A stretch of DNA of 5,120 bases from Solirubrobacterales bacterium. Its GTDB lineage: Bacteria > Actinomycetota > Thermoleophilia > Solirubrobacterales > Solirubrobacteraceae. Under the pieces are notes generated by a model. The model was not told the DNA's origin. It ran no database searches and worked only from the letters and a program-made list of their open reading frames with translations. Made by a program: the position numbers and the translations under genes. Shown in pieces: positions 1 through 4,848 of this stretch. The stretch covers positions 1-5,120 of the forward strand of contig JACCQW010000228.1 in NCBI GenBank assembly GCA_013813955.1. The letters are read 5' to 3'. Every line of letters begins with the position of its first letter. Position 1 is the stretch's first letter.

Positions 1-146
1 TGGCGGCGCCGCTTGATCCCGCCGTCGTCGTCGCTGCCCGCGTCCTGGGGCTCGGGGGTCGCGCGCACGGCCCACCAGACGATGTAGAGCAGCGCCGCGA
101 TCGGCAGCTTCAGGACAAACATCAGGAAGATGAACGTCGCGTCCAC
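1..146 (-). CDS. Small single-helix membrane protein, N-terminal part (3' end outside window)
   Basis: This gene is read on the minus strand and runs off the left edge, so only about the first 48 residues are visible. The protein begins MDATFIFLMFVLKLPIAALL, and the hydrophobic stretch continues to residue 25 or so (YIVWWAV). It is followed by a polar, acidic tail (TPEPQDAGSDDDGG) and then a basic IKRRR run. This is the pattern of a small bitopic membrane protein with a charged tail. I do not recognise a named family and assign no function. Two GTG starts are possible in frame, at 155 and 146. I chose 146 because a TATCGT box (154-159) lies 7 bases upstream of it, matching the promoter-to-start spacing of other genes in the window; that box overlaps the 155 start. 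It is divergent from the copper-protein gene. A coding region is fairly likely; the exact start is uncertain. Confidence 0.66.
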   Translation of the reverse strand, partial: MDATFIFLMFVLKLPIAALLYIVWWAVRATPEPQDAGSDDDGGIKRRR

Positions 147-153
147 CGCAGTC

Positions 154-159
154 ACGATA
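154..159 (-). promoter_or_regulatory. Predicted -10 box TATCGT of the small membrane protein gene
   Basis: Read on the minus strand, TATCGT fits the TANNNT form of a bacterial -10 element. Seven bases separate it from the GTG at 146, so a transcript would begin at or next to the start codon. No -35 hexamer resembling TTGACA is visible at the usual distance. This is an inference from the motif and its spacing only. Confidence 0.4.
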
Positions 160-275
160 CCCCGCCGGGGCCGGGGGCGCACGCCACTGCGGCGACCGCG
201 CGCCGGGCCGCACGGCGCGAGCGCGCGTGCGCCACCCTCTGATCTGCTGTCGCCCGGCTGTCGCTAGGGGTTGAC
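156..275. other. Divergent intergenic region
   Basis: This GC-rich stretch lies between the minus-strand membrane-protein gene and the plus-strand copper-protein gene and should hold both promoters. Apart from the TATCGT box at its left end and the AGGGG ribosome-binding site at its right end, I see no conserved operator, riboswitch or small gene. TAGGGG (265-270) resembles a -10 element but lacks the final T and lies only 5 bases from the GTG, so it is more likely part of the ribosome-binding site. Confidence 0.5.
266..270 (+). promoter_or_regulatory. Ribosome-binding site of the copper-protein gene
   Basis: AGGGG lies 5 bases before the GTG at 276. It is a moderate Shine-Dalgarno match at a suitable distance and supports this GTG as the start, rather than the out-of-frame ATG at 284. 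Confidence 0.5.
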
Positions 276-614
276 GTGAGGCGATGGGCTGTCACTGCTC
301 TGACGGGCACCGCGCTGGGCGCTGTCGCGTTCGGCATGCCGTTCGCGGCCTCCGGGCAGAGCACGCGAAGCGTCCTCCTCGAGGACATCAGGTTCAAGCC
401 CGCGAAGCTGACGGTGCGCAGAGGAACGCTGGTGACCTTCCGGTGGCGCGACGCTGCCACGCCCCACAACGTCCGCAGCCGCGGCGAGCCCCGCTTCCGC
501 GGCTCGGGCGACAGGACGAGGGGCACCCACGAGGTGCGCTTCCGCAAGGCGGGTACCTACCGCTACGTCTGCACGATTCATCCGGGCATGTCCGGCCGGA
601 TCGTCGTGCGCTGA
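276..614 (+). CDS. Exported amicyanin/plastocyanin-like cupredoxin (type 1 copper protein)
   Basis: This 112-residue protein is a predicted small blue-copper electron carrier acting outside the cytoplasmic membrane. Residues 1-28 look like a signal peptide: MRRW, a hydrophobic core, then FAASGQ near the likely cleavage point. The mature part (about 84 residues) is a single cupredoxin domain. The type 1 copper ligands are visible as H64 in TPHNV and as C99, H102 and M105 in CTIHPGM. The Cys-x2-His-x2-Met spacing is that of amicyanin rather than plastocyanin or pseudoazurin, which have four residues before Met. There is no lipobox and no membrane anchor after the signal, so the product should be soluble and secreted. 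The start is a GTG preceded by AGGGG. The ferritin-like gene follows 20 bases later on the same strand, so the two are probably cotranscribed. The redox partner is unknown. The family call is firm; the physiological role is inferred. Confidence 0.92.
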   Translation: MRRWAVTALTGTALGAVAFGMPFAASGQSTRSVLLEDIRFKPAKLTVRRGTLVTFRWRDAATPHNVRSRGEPRFRGSGDRTRGTHEVRFRKAGTYRYVCTIHPGMSGRIVVR

Positions 615-622
615 CCCAAACC

Positions 623-630
623 AGGGAGGA
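623..630 (+). promoter_or_regulatory. Strong ribosome-binding site of the ferritin-like gene
   Basis: AGGGAGGA ends 4 bases before the ATG at 635, with the GGAGG core 5 bases from it. It is the best Shine-Dalgarno match in the window. It fixes the start at 635, although the reading frame stays open back to 284, and it fits translation of a gene internal to an operon. Confidence 0.75.
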
Positions 631-634
631 ACAC

Positions 635-1333
635 ATGTCCATCAACCTCAATCTCAACGATCTTGACGTCGACGGTGCGATCCGCGAGTCCGCCGAGGAC
701 GCCGGCCTCGACCGCAGCGACTTCATCCGCAAGGGCGTGCTCGCCGGCGGCGGGCTGCTCGCCGGCACCGCGCTGTTCGCGCAGTACGTCGACCCGGCGG
801 CTGCTGCGATCTCGACACGCCGCAAGTCCGCGGCCAACGACGTCAAGATCCTCAACTTCGCGCTCACGCTCGAGTTCCTCGAGGCGGAGTTCTACCGCGA
901 GGCCCGCGTCAACAACGCCTACCTCAACCCGTCCTACGAGCGGTTCGGCGTCGTGGTCGCCCGGCACGAGGCCAGGCACGTCTCGTTCCTGCGCGGAGCG
1001 CTCGGCAGCAAGGCGATCCGCAAGCCGCGGTTCGACTTCAAGGACACGGTCACCGATCCGAACAAGTTCGCCGCCACCTCTCAGGTGCTCGAGGACACGG
1101 GCGTGATGGCCTACCTCGGCCAGGTCGCCAACGTGCGCCAGGACTCCGTCCTGGCCGCCGCGGGCACGATCGCCACGGTGGAGGCGCGCCACGCCGCGTG
1201 GATCCGCTTCCTCAACGGCGGCGGCGCCCCCGACGCGGTCAACAGCAAGCTGCCGGCCCCGAGCACGTTCGACCTGCGCCGCTCGGAGCGCACGATCCTG
1301 AAGGCCGTCGGGGACACCGGCTTCATCCAGTAG
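635..1333 (+). CDS. Exported ferritin-like domain protein (predicted di-iron four-helix bundle)
   Basis: This 232-residue protein belongs to the ferritin-like domain group of exported bacterial proteins (Pfam Ferritin_2 type). After a long polar N-terminus, residues 27-58 resemble a Tat-style signal: DRSDFIRKG, then a Gly/Leu/Ala-rich core (VLAGGGLLAGTALF) and an alanine run near 55-58. The usual twin arginine is replaced by Arg-Ser, so the export route is uncertain. The mature part has the metal-site pattern of a four-helix bundle: Glu residues in LEFLEAEFYREA (80-85), E112-x2-H115 in HEARHVSFL, E153 in the third helix, and E183-x2-H186 in VEARHAAWIR. These are the expected carboxylate and histidine ligands of a di-iron centre. 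Residues 200-232 form the C-terminal extension. The start is set by a strong ribosome-binding site. It lies 20 bases after the cupredoxin gene and is followed by two terminator-like hairpins. Whether it stores iron, oxidises it, or does something else cannot be told from sequence. Confidence 0.93.
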   Translation: MSINLNLNDLDVDGAIRESAEDAGLDRSDFIRKGVLAGGGLLAGTALFAQYVDPAAAAISTRRKSAANDVKILNFALTLEFLEAEFYREARVNNAYLNPSYERFGVVVARHEARHVSFLRGALGSKAIRKPRFDFKDTVTDPNKFAATSQVLEDTGVMAYLGQVANVRQDSVLAAAGTIATVEARHAAWIRFLNGGGAPDAVNSKLPAPSTFDLRRSERTILKAVGDTGFIQ

Positions 1334-1338
1334 CCCGC

Positions 1339-1360
1339 TCGCGGCCCGAGCGGGCCGCGA
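1339..1360. terminator. First intergenic hairpin after the ferritin-like gene
   Basis: TCGCGGCCC (1339-1347) pairs with GGGCCGCGA (1352-1360), giving a 9-base-pair perfect stem with a GAGC loop. It starts 5 bases after the stop codon of the ferritin-like gene. No T run follows, so on its own it may act as a 3' stabilising or weak termination hairpin. Confidence 0.5.
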
Positions 1361-1368
1361 TCGCCGAG

Positions 1369-1394
1369 CGGAGGGGCCCTGCGGGGCCCCTCCG
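1369..1394. terminator. Bidirectional terminator hairpin between convergent genes
   Basis: CGGAGGGGCCC (1369-1379) pairs with GGGCCCCTCCG: an 11-base-pair perfect, GC-rich stem with a 4-base TGCG loop. It lies between the ends of two convergent genes, 35 bases past the ferritin-like stop and 12 bases past the kinase stop on the other strand, so it can serve both. The T run is poor (TCGTTG on plus), as is common in very GC-rich actinobacteria, so termination may rely on the stem itself or on Rho. Confidence 0.75.
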
Positions 1395-1406
1395 TCGTTG
1401 CGGAGG

Positions 1407-2339
1407 TCAGCGCAGCGCGACGGGTGCGTCGGTGAACGCGGTGATCCGCTGCAGCTCGGCGACGCGGGCAGCGATCTCCGCGCCGGTCAGGCGCGCGACG
1501 CGCTCCGTGCCGAACTCCTCGACGTTGAACGACGCCAGCGCGGAGCCGTACGCCATCGCGCGGCACAGCAGCTCGAGGCCGATCGGCGCGTCGGGGTGCG
1601 CGGCGATGTAGCCGACGAAGCCGCCGGCGAACGTGTCCCCCGCGCCCGTGGGGTCGACGACCTGCTCCAGCGGGAACGCCGGCAGCCAGAAGGTGCCCTC
1701 GTGCGTGATGATGCCGGCGCCGTACTTGCCCTGCTTGACCACCACGGCGCTTGGGCCCATGGCGAGGATCTCCCGGGCGCCGGAGACGACGGTCGGCCGG
1801 CCGGTGAGCAGCTCGACCTCCTCGTCGTTGAGGATCACGCAGTCGACGCTGCCGATCGCCTTGACGAGGTCCTCGCGGGCGATGTTGATCCACAGGTCCA
1901 TCGAGTCCAGCGCGGCGAAGCGCGCCCGGTCGCACTGGCGGCGCACCTCGAGCTGCAACGCGGGCACGATGTTGGCCAGGAACAGCACGTCGGCCGCGCG
2001 CGAGGCCTGCGACAGCTTGGGCTCGAAGTGCTCGAAGACGTTGAGGTCGGTCTCGAGCGTCTCGCGGCTGTTGAGGTTGTCGCCGTAGACCCCGCTCCAG
2101 AAGAACGTCGTGCCGCCCTCGACATGCTCGATGTCGTCCGTGTTGACCCCGCGCCCGTGCAGGACCGCGTACTCGGCCTCCCCGAAGTCGTCACCCACGG
2201 GTCCTACGACGCGGACCTCGTCGAAGAACGAGGCGGCCAGCGAGAAGTGCACGGCGGCGCCGCCGAGCATGCGCTCGCGAGCCCCCGACGGCGTGCGCAC
2301 GGCATCGAAGGCGATGGACCCGACCACGGTGACGGACAT
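1407..2339 (-). CDS. PfkB-family carbohydrate/nucleoside kinase, substrate unknown
   Basis: This 310-residue protein is a complete ribokinase/PfkB-type kinase, which transfers phosphate from ATP to a hydroxyl of a sugar, nucleoside or related small molecule in the cytoplasm. It opens with the beta strand VTVVGSIAFDAV, followed by the glycine pair G26-G27 in LGGAAVHFS, which contacts substrate in this fold. N171-D-E-E174 (ILNDEEVELL) matches the NxxE motif involved in magnesium and phosphate binding. VVVKQGKYGAGI (199-210) fits the nucleotide-site strand. DPTGAGDTFAGGFVGY (229-244) is PfkB signature 2, with D235 as the catalytic base and GAG forming the anion hole. All core elements are present, so the enzyme should be active. 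The sequence around GGAAVHFSLAASFF resembles a widespread group annotated only as 'sugar kinase' without a proven substrate (from memory). The ATG start has no good ribosome-binding site but has a -10-like TAGGGT 9 bases upstream. It is divergent from the oxidoreductase gene. Confidence 0.94.
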   Translation of the reverse strand: MSVTVVGSIAFDAVRTPSGARERMLGGAAVHFSLAASFFDEVRVVGPVGDDFGEAEYAVLHGRGVNTDDIEHVEGGTTFFWSGVYGDNLNSRETLETDLNVFEHFEPKLSQASRAADVLFLANIVPALQLEVRRQCDRARFAALDSMDLWINIAREDLVKAIGSVDCVILNDEEVELLTGRPTVVSGAREILAMGPSAVVVKQGKYGAGIITHEGTFWLPAFPLEQVVDPTGAGDTFAGGFVGYIAAHPDAPIGLELLCRAMAYGSALASFNVEEFGTERVARLTGAEIAARVAELQRITAFTDAPVALR

Positions 2340-2348
2340 TGCGGCGGG

Positions 2349-2354
2349 ACCCTA
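2349..2354 (-). promoter_or_regulatory. Predicted -10 box TAGGGT of the kinase gene
   Basis: Read on the minus strand, TAGGGT lies 9 bases upstream of the kinase ATG (2337-2339), so transcription would start at or a base or two before the start codon. There is no clear -35 hexamer; that region would fall over the -10 box of the divergent oxidoreductase gene. Confidence 0.5.
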
Positions 2355-2361
2355 GAGCAGC

Positions 2362-2380
2362 GCGGGGTAAGCTGCCCCGC
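2362..2380. repeat. Inverted repeat spanning the oxidoreductase -10 box (possible operator)
   Basis: GCGGGG (2362-2367) and CCCCGC (2375-2380) form a perfect 6-base inverted repeat separated by 7 bases, and the centre contains the predicted TAAGCT -10 box. The placement suits a repressor site that would block the oxidoreductase promoter and sit over the -35 region of the kinase promoter. G/C-only half sites arise easily by chance in DNA of this composition, so this is only a candidate. Confidence 0.3.
2368..2373 (+). promoter_or_regulatory. Predicted -10 box TAAGCT of the oxidoreductase gene
   Basis: TAAGCT lies 10 bases before the ATG at 2384. The bases between (GCCCCGCCGC) contain no Shine-Dalgarno sequence, so a leaderless or near-leaderless transcript is the simplest reading. 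No -35 hexamer is recognisable. Confidence 0.5.
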
Positions 2381-2383
2381 CGC

Positions 2384-3337
2384 ATGCGCGCGATCCAGAT
2401 GTCCCGCTTCGGCGGCCCGGAGGTGCTCGAGCTCGTCGACCTGCCGGTGCCGCGGCCCGGTTCCGGCGAGGTGCTGATCCGTGTCACGCGCGCGGGCGTC
2501 AACTATGCCGACACGCACCGGCGCACGGACTCCTACGTGGCCAAGGACGAGCTGCCGCTGGTGCCCGGCGCCGAGGTCGCCGGGGTGCGTGAGGACACCG
2601 GCGAGCGCGTGGTCGCGCTGTGCGGCTCGGGCGGCTACGCGCAGTACGCCACGGCGCCCGCGGCGCTGACCTTCCCGATCCCCGGCGCGGTCGGCGACGA
2701 GATCGCGATCGCCCTGCTGCTACAGGGCCTCACCGCCTGGCACCTGTACCGCACTTGCGCACGCGTGGAGCCCGGTGAGAGCGTCGTCGTGCACTCCGCG
2801 GCGGGCGGCGTCGGCTCGCTGGCCGTGCAGCTCGGGCACCCGATGGGCGCCGGGCGCGTGATCGCGACGGCGTCGACCGAGGACCGGCGGGCGCTGGCCC
2901 TCGAGCTCGGCGCCGACGTGGCGGTCGACGGCGGGGCGGAGGGACTGGCCGACCGCCTGGTGGCGGCCAACGACGGCGAGCAGGTCGACGCGGTCTTCGA
3001 GATGTCCGGCGGCGGCGTCTTCGAGGGCTCGCTGGCCGCGCTGGCGCCGTTCGGCCGCCTGGTCGTCTACGGCATCTCGTCACGGGAGCAGGTCGAGGTG
3101 CGCACGGGGCACCTGCTGCGCCACTCGCGCGCGGTGATCGGCTTCTGGCTGATGCACGCCACCGGGCGCCCGGAGCTGATCGACGCGGCGCTCGCGGACC
3201 TCTTCGGCCGCGTCGCCCGTGGCGAGCTGCGCGTGCTCGCCGGGCCCGCCTACCCGCTCGATCGCGCGGCCCAGGCGCAGGCCGACCTCGCCGGCCGGCG
3301 GACCACCGGAAAGCTGACGCTGGACCCCAGCGCGTAG
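2384..3337 (+). CDS. Zinc-independent NADPH:quinone oxidoreductase (MDR/QOR family)
   Basis: This 317-residue protein is a medium-chain dehydrogenase/reductase of the quinone oxidoreductase type, expected to reduce quinones or other activated carbonyl or alkene compounds with NADPH in the cytoplasm. The N-terminal catalytic GroES-like domain covers about residues 1-120 and shows typical QOR features: MRAIQMSRFGGPEVLEL, GVNYADTHRR (38-47) and LPLVPGAEVAGV (57-68). The Rossmann domain has the glycine-rich nucleotide motif HSAAGGVGSLAVQLG (137-151). The C-terminus ends RRTTGKLTLDP, common in this family. The zinc ligands of true alcohol dehydrogenases are absent, so this is not a metal-dependent ADH. 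The frame is open upstream to a TTG at 2339, but the family N-terminus begins at the ATG at 2384, which also has a -10 box at the right distance. The physiological substrate cannot be read from sequence. It is divergent from the kinase gene; the helicase gene follows after 31 bases with its own promoter-like box. Confidence 0.94.
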   Translation: MRAIQMSRFGGPEVLELVDLPVPRPGSGEVLIRVTRAGVNYADTHRRTDSYVAKDELPLVPGAEVAGVREDTGERVVALCGSGGYAQYATAPAALTFPIPGAVGDEIAIALLLQGLTAWHLYRTCARVEPGESVVVHSAAGGVGSLAVQLGHPMGAGRVIATASTEDRRALALELGADVAVDGGAEGLADRLVAANDGEQVDAVFEMSGGGVFEGSLAALAPFGRLVVYGISSREQVEVRTGHLLRHSRAVIGFWLMHATGRPELIDAALADLFGRVARGELRVLAGPAYPLDRAAQAQADLAGRRTTGKLTLDPSA

Positions 3338-3354
3338 GGACTCCCGCGACGCCC

Positions 3355-3360
3355 TAGAGT
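3355..3360 (+). promoter_or_regulatory. Predicted -10 box TAGAGT of the helicase gene
   Basis: TAGAGT lies 8 bases before the GTG at 3369, so transcription should begin at the start codon. The G-rich AAGGGG (3362-3367) between them ends only one base before GTG, too close to act as a normal ribosome-binding site. This supports a leaderless transcript separate from that of the oxidoreductase. Confidence 0.5.
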
Positions 3361-3368
3361 GAAGGGGC

Positions 3369-4790
3369 GTGACCGCCTTCGCCGATCTCGGCCTCACCTC
3401 ATGCACGCTCGAAGCCCTCCGCGACGTCGGCTACGAGAAGCCCAGCCCGATCCAGGAGCAGGCGATCCCCCCGATGCTCGAGGGCAAGGACGTCATCGGC
3501 CAGGCGCAGACCGGCTCGGGCAAGACCGCCGCCTTCGCCCTGCCGATCATCGAGTACGTCGATCCCACCGAGCCCGAGGTGCAGGCACTCGTGCTCACGC
3601 CCACGCGCGAGCTGTGCATCCAGGTCACCCAGGCCGTCCGCGCCTATGCCCAGCGCAAGGGCGCCGATGTCGTCGCCGTGTTCGGCGGCGCGCCGATCCG
3701 CACGCAGCAGGCCCAGCTGAAGGCCGGCGGGCACATCGTCGTCGGCACGGTCGGGCGCGTGCTCGACCTGATCAGCCGCCGCTCGCTGGTCCTGCACAGC
3801 TGCCGCTTCGTGGTGCTCGACGAGGCCGACGAGATGCTCGACCTCGGCTTCCTGGAGGACGTCGAGAAGATCCTCAACATGACGCCGAACAGCCGCCAGA
3901 CCGCGCTCTTCAGCGCGACGATGCCGCCGCCGATCCGCAAGCTCGCCGACAACTACCTCTACGACCCCGTGCTCGTGAAGGTCAGGTCCGCGACGCTGAC
4001 CGTCGACTCCGTCGAGCAGTTTCAGCTGGAGGTCAGGACCGCCGACAAGGCCGACAAGCTCGTCGAGGTCCTCGCGGCGGAGAAGCCCGACCAGGCGATC
4101 GTCTTCGCGCGCACCAAGATCCGCACCGACCAGCTCTATAAGAAGATGCGCGACCGCGGCTTCAACTGCAAGGCGCTGCACGGCGACATGAGCCAGGGCT
4201 CGCGCGACGGCGTCATGCTCGGCTTCAAGGGCGGCCGGGTGCCGATCCTCGTGGCAACCGACGTCGCCGCCCGCGGCCTGGACATCTCCACCGTGACCCA
4301 CGTGGTCAACTTCGACGTCCCCGTCTCGCCCGACGTCTACGTGCACCGCATCGGGCGCACGGGCCGGGTGGGTCGCGCCGGCCGCGCGATCACGTTCGTC
4401 GAGCCGCGCCAGAAGGGCGAGCTGGAGGCCATCGAGCGCCACGTCGGCGTGCCGATCTCCCAGTGGGAGCCCGGCGCCCACGTGACGCCTGCGAAGGTCA
4501 CCGAGCGCCCGCGCCGGCACGCCAAGCCGCAGCTGACGCGCAACGGGTCCGAGAAGCACACCAAGCTCATCATCACCGGCGGTCGCGCCGCGGGCATCGA
4601 GGTCGCCGACCTCGTCGGCGCCGTGACCCGCGCGGCCGGGGTGGACGGCGAGGCCGTGCGCGACGTGAAGGTCCTCGAGCGCTTCGCGTTCGTGTCGGTG
4701 CCCGCCGGCGACGCCTCCCGCATCGCCGCGGCCGTCGACGGCGAGGACGTGCGCGGCACGACGATCCGCGTCGAGCTCGCGCGGGCCTAG
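3369..4790 (+). CDS. DEAD-box ATP-dependent RNA helicase with C-terminal DbpA RNA-binding domain
   Basis: This 473-residue protein is a complete DEAD-box RNA helicase (DeaD/CsdA/DbpA group) that uses ATP to open short RNA duplexes, typically in ribosome assembly, RNA decay or cold adaptation. Visible motifs in order: Q motif with F4 and GYEKPSPIQ (Q29); motif I AQTGSGKT (46-53); motif Ia PTREL (78-82); GG (106-107); motif Ib TVGR (127-130); motif II DEAD (151-154); motif III SAT (182-184); motif IV IVFART (244-249); motif V ATDVAARGLD (296-305); motif VI HRIGRTGR (326-333). Motif Ib is normally TPGR; here Pro is Val. A basic linker (about 375-397) leads to a DbpA-type RNA-binding domain (398-473: KLIITGGRAAGIEVADLVGA to the end), which in Escherichia coli DbpA binds hairpin 92 of 23S rRNA. 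By analogy a ribosomal or structured-RNA target is plausible, though related domains in other helicases are less specific. The GTG start is supported by the Q-motif N-terminus and the -10 box upstream. No strong terminator follows. Confidence 0.97.
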   Translation: MTAFADLGLTSCTLEALRDVGYEKPSPIQEQAIPPMLEGKDVIGQAQTGSGKTAAFALPIIEYVDPTEPEVQALVLTPTRELCIQVTQAVRAYAQRKGADVVAVFGGAPIRTQQAQLKAGGHIVVGTVGRVLDLISRRSLVLHSCRFVVLDEADEMLDLGFLEDVEKILNMTPNSRQTALFSATMPPPIRKLADNYLYDPVLVKVRSATLTVDSVEQFQLEVRTADKADKLVEVLAAEKPDQAIVFARTKIRTDQLYKKMRDRGFNCKALHGDMSQGSRDGVMLGFKGGRVPILVATDVAARGLDISTVTHVVNFDVPVSPDVYVHRIGRTGRVGRAGRAITFVEPRQKGELEAIERHVGVPISQWEPGAHVTPAKVTERPRRHAKPQLTRNGSEKHTKLIITGGRAAGIEVADLVGAVTRAAGVDGEAVRDVKVLERFAFVSVPAGDASRIAAAVDGEDVRGTTIRVELARA

Positions 4791-4848
4791 CGGCGGCCCT
4801 CCCGGCCGGTCGCAACTTCCTCCCCGCCGGCGCGTTACCCTCTCAAGC
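4791..4848. other. Short intergenic gap before the zinc-ribbon gene
   Basis: This gap holds a weak 5-base-pair hairpin just after the helicase stop (CGGCC 4794-4798 with GGCCG 4804-4808) without a T run, and near its right end the TACCCT box listed separately. I see no convincing terminator, so some read-through from the helicase gene is possible. Confidence 0.4.
4836..4841 (+). promoter_or_regulatory. Predicted -10 box TACCCT of the zinc-ribbon gene
   Basis: TACCCT lies 7 bases before the GTG at 4849. The bases between (CTCAAGC) carry no Shine-Dalgarno sequence, so a leaderless transcript is likely. No clear -35 hexamer is present. Confidence 0.45.

Noticed and set aside
271..276. TTGACG as a -35 promoter element
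   Set aside because: It overlaps the GTG start of the copper-protein gene, and the -10 position 17 bases downstream (ACTGCT) lies inside the coding sequence and does not fit a -10 consensus.
284..634. Long upstream extension of the ferritin-like reading frame (ATG at 284)
   Set aside because: It overlaps the cupredoxin gene in another frame, encodes low-complexity Arg/His/Ala-rich sequence, and the ATG at 635 has a strong ribosome-binding site and a family-like N-terminus.
2339..2383. TTG-initiated 15-residue extension of the oxidoreductase
   Set aside because: It would overlap the kinase start codon and both predicted promoters, and homologues of this family begin at the MRAIQ position.
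1398..2477. 359-residue plus-strand open frame opposite the kinase gene
   Set aside because: It is antisense to a clear PfkB gene with intact motifs; long antisense frames are expected in DNA this GC-rich, and its product is Asp/Arg/Val-rich without recognisable domains.
3399..4559. 386-residue minus-strand open frame opposite the helicase gene
   Set aside because: It is a shadow of the helicase coding strand, with composition dominated by Leu, Asp, Val and Arg and no domain signature.
4802..4830. CCGGC/GCCGG inverted repeat as terminator of the helicase gene
   Set aside because: The stem is 5 base pairs with a 19-base loop and no T run, too weak to call.
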